DNA from: Fictibacillus phosphorivorans
GTDB lineage: Bacteria > Bacillota > Bacilli > Bacillales > Fictibacillaceae
DNA length: 64,000 nt
Assembly: GCF_007673525.1 (NCBI RefSeq)
Contig: NZ_VDZU01000001.1
Coordinates: 248,001-312,000 of the forward strand
Direction: 5' to 3'
The stretch's first letter is position 1. Each line of letters starts with the position of its first letter. The position numbers and the translations under genes were made by a program. Of the stretch, positions 62,001 to 64,000 are shown piece after piece. The notes beneath the pieces were generated by a model. The model had not been told where the DNA came from and ran no database searches. It worked only from the letters and a program-made list of their open reading frames with translations.

Positions 62001-63387
62001 CGATAACTTGGACAACGGACGCAAGTATTATTTTGCAGTCGTTGCAATCGATAAAAACAACAATGAATCTCTAAAAACAGAATCAAAAGCCGCGATTCCG
62101 CATGTGGCGTTAAAGAACGGAAACTATAGCATTTCAAATGTAACAGCGTTAAAGAATGGCGTGATCGACCTATCTAAGCCACAAACCGTTACAGCAGATA
62201 TCAAAATCACAGGTGAAACAGAGACGGATCTTGCAGAAGGATTACAGAGTGAGCTGCAAGTAAAAGAGCCAGGCAAGACGAACTGGACATCTCACAAAGG
62301 AACGTACACCGCTCAAAACGGAGAATATAACACGTTTAGCGCAGATTTCTTACCTTTTAAAGAAGGAGCGTATCAATATCGTTACGCGTTCTCAACCGAT
62401 CTAGGCAGAACGTGGGTCACAAGTGAAACAAAGACAGTTACCTTTACAAAAGGCGATGACACGACTGCTCCTGCAACATCTGTAACATTAGAAGAACCAG
62501 CGCAAGAGTCAGGACAAGTGAATCTGAAGTGGTCTGTAGAAGGAGCGAACGAGCCTTATCTGTTCACGATCATTCGTGATGGAGAAGTTATTGACCAAGT
62601 TCTTGATACGAGTACCACAACGTACAAAGATCTGAACGTAACGAACGGAAAAGTCTACAGTTACGAAGTTCACATCTACGACAAAGCCGGTAACAGCGTG
62701 AAGTCGAACGCCGTTCAAGTAACACCAGATCTTGTTATGGTAAAAGTCACAATGAAAGTAAACGCACCAGCCTACACACCACAAGGCGTGGATGTTACGA
62801 TGCCAGGTAGCAAGAACGGCTGGAACACTGGCGCGTGGAAGATGACGCGTGGCGGCGCTGTAACAAATGATTATGAATATACGTTCGAAGCGCAAGAAGG
62901 TGAAGTGATTACGTACAAATATGCAAAGAACAGCTCTTGGGATCAAGAGGGTCTTGCTGACCATACACCGAGTAATTCGAACGATGATGATGTAAGTTAT
63001 TACGGATACGGTGCAACAGGAACAGACCTGAGCTTTGTTGTTACGAACCAAGGTGGCAATGCGATGGTCGTTCAAGATAAGATCTTACGATGGATCGATA
63101 TGCCGGTTGTCGTTACCTCTCATACGGATGGTCAGACCGTAACTTCTGACACGATCACACTAAAAGGAAATGCCATCAAAGAAGGTGTGATGACGATTAA
63201 CGGTCAGCCGGTTACGATTAATGATGACATGACGTTCTCACACACGGTGAACTTGAGTGCAGGAGAGAACAAGCTGAACATTCATATCGAACCGTCAGAA
63301 GAAAACAAAACTACTATTTTCAAAAATGACGGCGGCGCGATTGGAAAGAACACGAAAGATATCGTTATGACGATTAATAAGAATTAG
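59041..63387 (+). CDS. Secreted multidomain amylopullulanase-type GH13 enzyme
   Basis: The 1448-residue protein has a signal peptide, two X25/CBM-like modules (about residues 39-125 and 141-230, each starting with VGDLQ or VGDIQ), an N-terminal amylase domain, and a GH13 barrel from about residue 380. Catalytic residues are Asp652 in GWRLDVANEV, Glu682 in LGEIWDD and Asp747 in MGSHDTPR; DGVFNHVGD is region I. Then come two fibronectin type III domains around another beta domain, a starch-binding module and a C-terminal Ig-like domain. It should cleave alpha-1,4 and alpha-1,6 links in starch and pullulan outside the cell. GTG 59041 lies 7 bases after AAGGGGG. Confidence 0.92.
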   Translation: MRKMKSRNTVSWLLLFTLILQTFASALLIQPSSTKAVERNVTLVGDLQSELGGSSDWNLAEVATKMELQPNGKYKLTGKLPAGTYEYKVAINGSWDENYGVDGKQGGDNYKLTIDTEKEVTFVYDDTTHKLTIPEPLPAEKTPRIVGDIQPDIGAGGEWTPGESTALLQDEDGDNIYTYTAQVPKGKHEFKVVLGNNWDAPNYPADNMKLNVLKDAEITFFYNHDTKEVYTNYDAGLPDGSVNAGKLHHDTWNEAFRAPFGAIKAGQDVTLRLQTKKGDLTGAKLYLRNYNSGNTTVKDMVNAGWTTVNGEDIELWEATVTPEEKGVYGYKFTARDGDAVKEYGEDTGEGGKGTAADTNAALFQMTVYDPSYKTPDWMKESVVYQIFPDRFYNGNKKNDTAKTTARGTEPIEHRDWNELPDNPRQAETEGYDGDEIWSNDFFGGDIAGIQKKLDYIESLGVNTLYLNPVAHAASNHKYDATDYKAIDPMFGSPEEFKAFTKELKKRKMHLILDGVFNHVGDDSIYFDRYGKYKTVGAYEYWANIYDLMSTKGLTETEAKKQTEAKFKKEGQEFSPYGFHNWFNIENEKVNGVYKYQAWWGFDSLPEIKSVPGEAVDYDSELNNKPFADYIMYDKDSAAKSWLDRGASGWRLDVANEVDTEFWREFRKELKEGKKEDPLILGEIWDDASEYFLGDLYDSVMNYRFRGAMIDYLKNGNAEGAENQMNAVFEDYPQEAFYALMNLMGSHDTPRAAFILGNGTDSYERAELDPKYDHELGVKRLKLAAILQMGYAGAPTLYYGDEAGVTGSKDPDDRRTYPWGSEDKNLVKHYQNIGKVRSDYHDLFSYGELHHLYAEKDVLAYARTDKKNAALVITNRGNEDKTVELDVKKLIVNNVKLTDQLNKKYKTAVKDGKLTVTVPAMSGRMLVSDKHQNLKAPKAVKDVKASESSHSVSLSWKGDAKRYAIYQTTISGAFYEKVAETKGNSIKIDNLDNGRKYYFAVVAIDKNNNESLKTESKAAIPHVALKNGNYSISNVTALKNGVIDLSKPQTVTADIKITGETETDLAEGLQSELQVKEPGKTNWTSHKGTYTAQNGEYNTFSADFLPFKEGAYQYRYAFSTDLGRTWVTSETKTVTFTKGDDTTAPATSVTLEEPAQESGQVNLKWSVEGANEPYLFTIIRDGEVIDQVLDTSTTTYKDLNVTNGKVYSYEVHIYDKAGNSVKSNAVQVTPDLVMVKVTMKVNAPAYTPQGVDVTMPGSKNGWNTGAWKMTRGGAVTNDYEYTFEAQEGEVITYKYAKNSSWDQEGLADHTPSNSNDDDVSYYGYGATGTDLSFVVTNQGGNAMVVQDKILRWIDMPVVVTSHTDGQTVTSDTITLKGNAIKEGVMTINGQPVTINDDMTFSHTVNLSAGENKLNIHIEPSEENKTTIFKNDGGAIGKNTKDIVMTINKN

Positions 63388-63395
63388 TTTGGAAG

Positions 63396-63430
63396 GATGC
63401 TGCTTCTCTTGAGGAGCGGCATCTTTTTTT
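63396..63430 (+). terminator. Terminator after the amylopullulanase gene
   Basis: GATGCTGCTTCTC pairs with GAGGAGCGGCATC, followed by seven T residues. Confidence 0.87.
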
Positions 63431-63435
63431 ATACA

Positions 63436-63470
63436 AAAAACGAGTAATTCCATAAGGAGTACTCGTTTTT
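63436..63470. terminator. Second, bidirectional terminator
   Basis: AAAAACGAGTA (63436-63446) and TACTCGTTTTT (63460-63470) pair perfectly. It sits 6 bases beyond the stop of the reverse-strand gene. Confidence 0.87.
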
Positions 63471-63476
63471 AAATAT

Positions 63477-63746
63477 CTAATTCTGATACTTCTTTAAAAT
63501 GTTACCGGTCACATGTTTTACATCTTTATTACTTCTCTTCGCCTCAGCATACCTCTCATAATCCTCAGCTGAAACCTCCAACAAGAAGCTTTTCGGAAAA
63601 ATATATGGTTTTCCTTTATCTTGTTCGTCAAGATTGTTTAACACTTCCAGCTCGTCTTCGTTCTCCTTGTTGCGTTCAGGATCATATACAAACATCTTTC
63701 CATACTCTTCTTCTACACTTTTGTTCACATTGATAAAATACTTCAT
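63477..63746 (-). CDS. Small hypothetical protein
   Basis: The 89-residue acidic protein contains KMFVYDPERNKENEDELEVL and PYIFPKSFLLEVSAEDYERY. It has no signal or membrane segment. A CAGGAGTG ribosome site precedes the ATG and a terminator follows, so it is likely real. I recognise no family. Confidence 0.68.
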   Translation of the reverse strand: MKYFINVNKSVEEEYGKMFVYDPERNKENEDELEVLNNLDEQDKGKPYIFPKSFLLEVSAEDYERYAEAKRSNKDVKHVTGNILKKYQN

Positions 63747-63947
63747 TCACAAAACACTCCTGTTCTTTTGATTATGTCAATGTTATTCCCTAGACACGCT
63801 GTCATCAGACATATAAAGACACAAAAAGGGAAGATAACCTATAAAAATTGTACAAGCACGACTCGTCATATTTCGAACTTTGTCCCGATAAGATGTAAAG
63901 AGAGCCTGACAAGTCCAGGCTTATCAAACGGAAAGGGAGTTGGAAGT

Positions 63948-64000
63948 AATGAAAACTGCGGGTTCTTGGTCTCATTCGTTAAAATTTCTTTTGTTCAGTG
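63948..64000 (+). CDS. Start of a gene cut by the window end
   Basis: ATG at 63948, 9 bases after AAAGGGAG, opens a frame reading MKTAGSWSHSLKFLLFS to the window edge. The start recalls YjiH-type membrane proteins but is too short to decide. A small hairpin (AGCCTG with CAGGCT, 63902-63920) lies in the leader. Confidence 0.5.

Noticed and set aside
63881..63947. Riboswitch in the leader of the last gene
   Set aside because: Only one small hairpin (AGCCTG with CAGGCT) is visible, and it does not match a riboswitch class I know.

Overview
This window looks like a chromosomal segment of a low-to-mid GC, endospore-forming, flagellated member of the Bacillaceae. The evidence is strong AGGAGG-type ribosome binding sites, frequent TTG/GTG starts, sigma-A, sigma-B, sigma-D and sigma-E-like promoter motifs, sporulation genes (spoIID, spoIIQ, spoIIID), and a gene order that follows the Bacillus subtilis ywlD-ywlE-rpiB-ywlG-glyA-upp-atp-ywzB-ywmB-murA-spoIID-spoIIQ-spoIIID-mbl-flhO-flhP-fabZ backbone. 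The 11-subunit complex I operon and the general style suggest a Fictibacillus-like or related genus, but I cannot fix the genus from sequence alone.

Layout. 0-3.3 kb: a PAS-domain protein cut by the window edge, mntP, then ywlE, rpiB and ywlG. 3.5-6.2 kb: an insertion with an acetyltransferase, an orphan gluconokinase and a lipoprotein. 6.4-13.4 kb: glyA, a two-gene ABC exporter, a duplicated cell-wall-anchored protein with its own class F-type sortase, upp, and a DUF3889 lipoprotein. 13.5-20.9 kb: the complete F1Fo ATP synthase operon (atpZ, I, B, E, F, H, A, G, D, C). 21-26.7 kb: glycerol catabolism (glpP, glpF, glpK, glpD) with two matching terminator leaders for GlpP antitermination. 27.7-38.9 kb: nuoABCDHIJKLMN without the NADH-input subunits NuoE, F and G, split by a 0.5 kb block of palindromic repeats. 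39.6-52.4 kb: cell envelope, sporulation, flagellar and lipid genes, plus a secreted thermolysin-type protease. 52.5-58.6 kb: an accessory stretch (HAD phosphatase, HpaB-type oxygenase with a cupin dioxygenase, Rrf2 regulator, methyltransferase, SGNH hydrolase, acetyltransferase, small acidic lipoprotein). 59-63.4 kb: a 1448-residue secreted amylopullulanase-type enzyme behind cre-like sites.

The most unusual signal lies between the genes. At least ten intergenic regions carry short degenerate tandem arrays with the same unit length, 21 bp, although the core differs between loci (GTGGAT, GTGGACAGTA, GAGCGAAA, ACCGGT/ACCACCT, TTTATAGGCCCT, ATTCCGGGTATAA). Nearly all start 15-65 bp after an intrinsic terminator and none lies between divergent genes. 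Four arrays, with two different cores and in both orientations, end in the same cap of about 37 bp that begins GAACG and ends ACACGTACCGT. This looks like a coherent family of 3'-end elements that ordinary annotation misses or converts into spurious small proteins.

A second repeat family, a palindromic element of about 128 bp starting GTTGATT and ending AATCAAC, has four copies, two of them enlarged by internal inserts. Two copies face each other inside the nuo operon. Functionally the window joins energy conservation (ATP synthase, complex I, GlpD), glycerol and starch use, and envelope or sporulation work. Inferences about regulation rest on motifs read by eye and have not been tested computationally.
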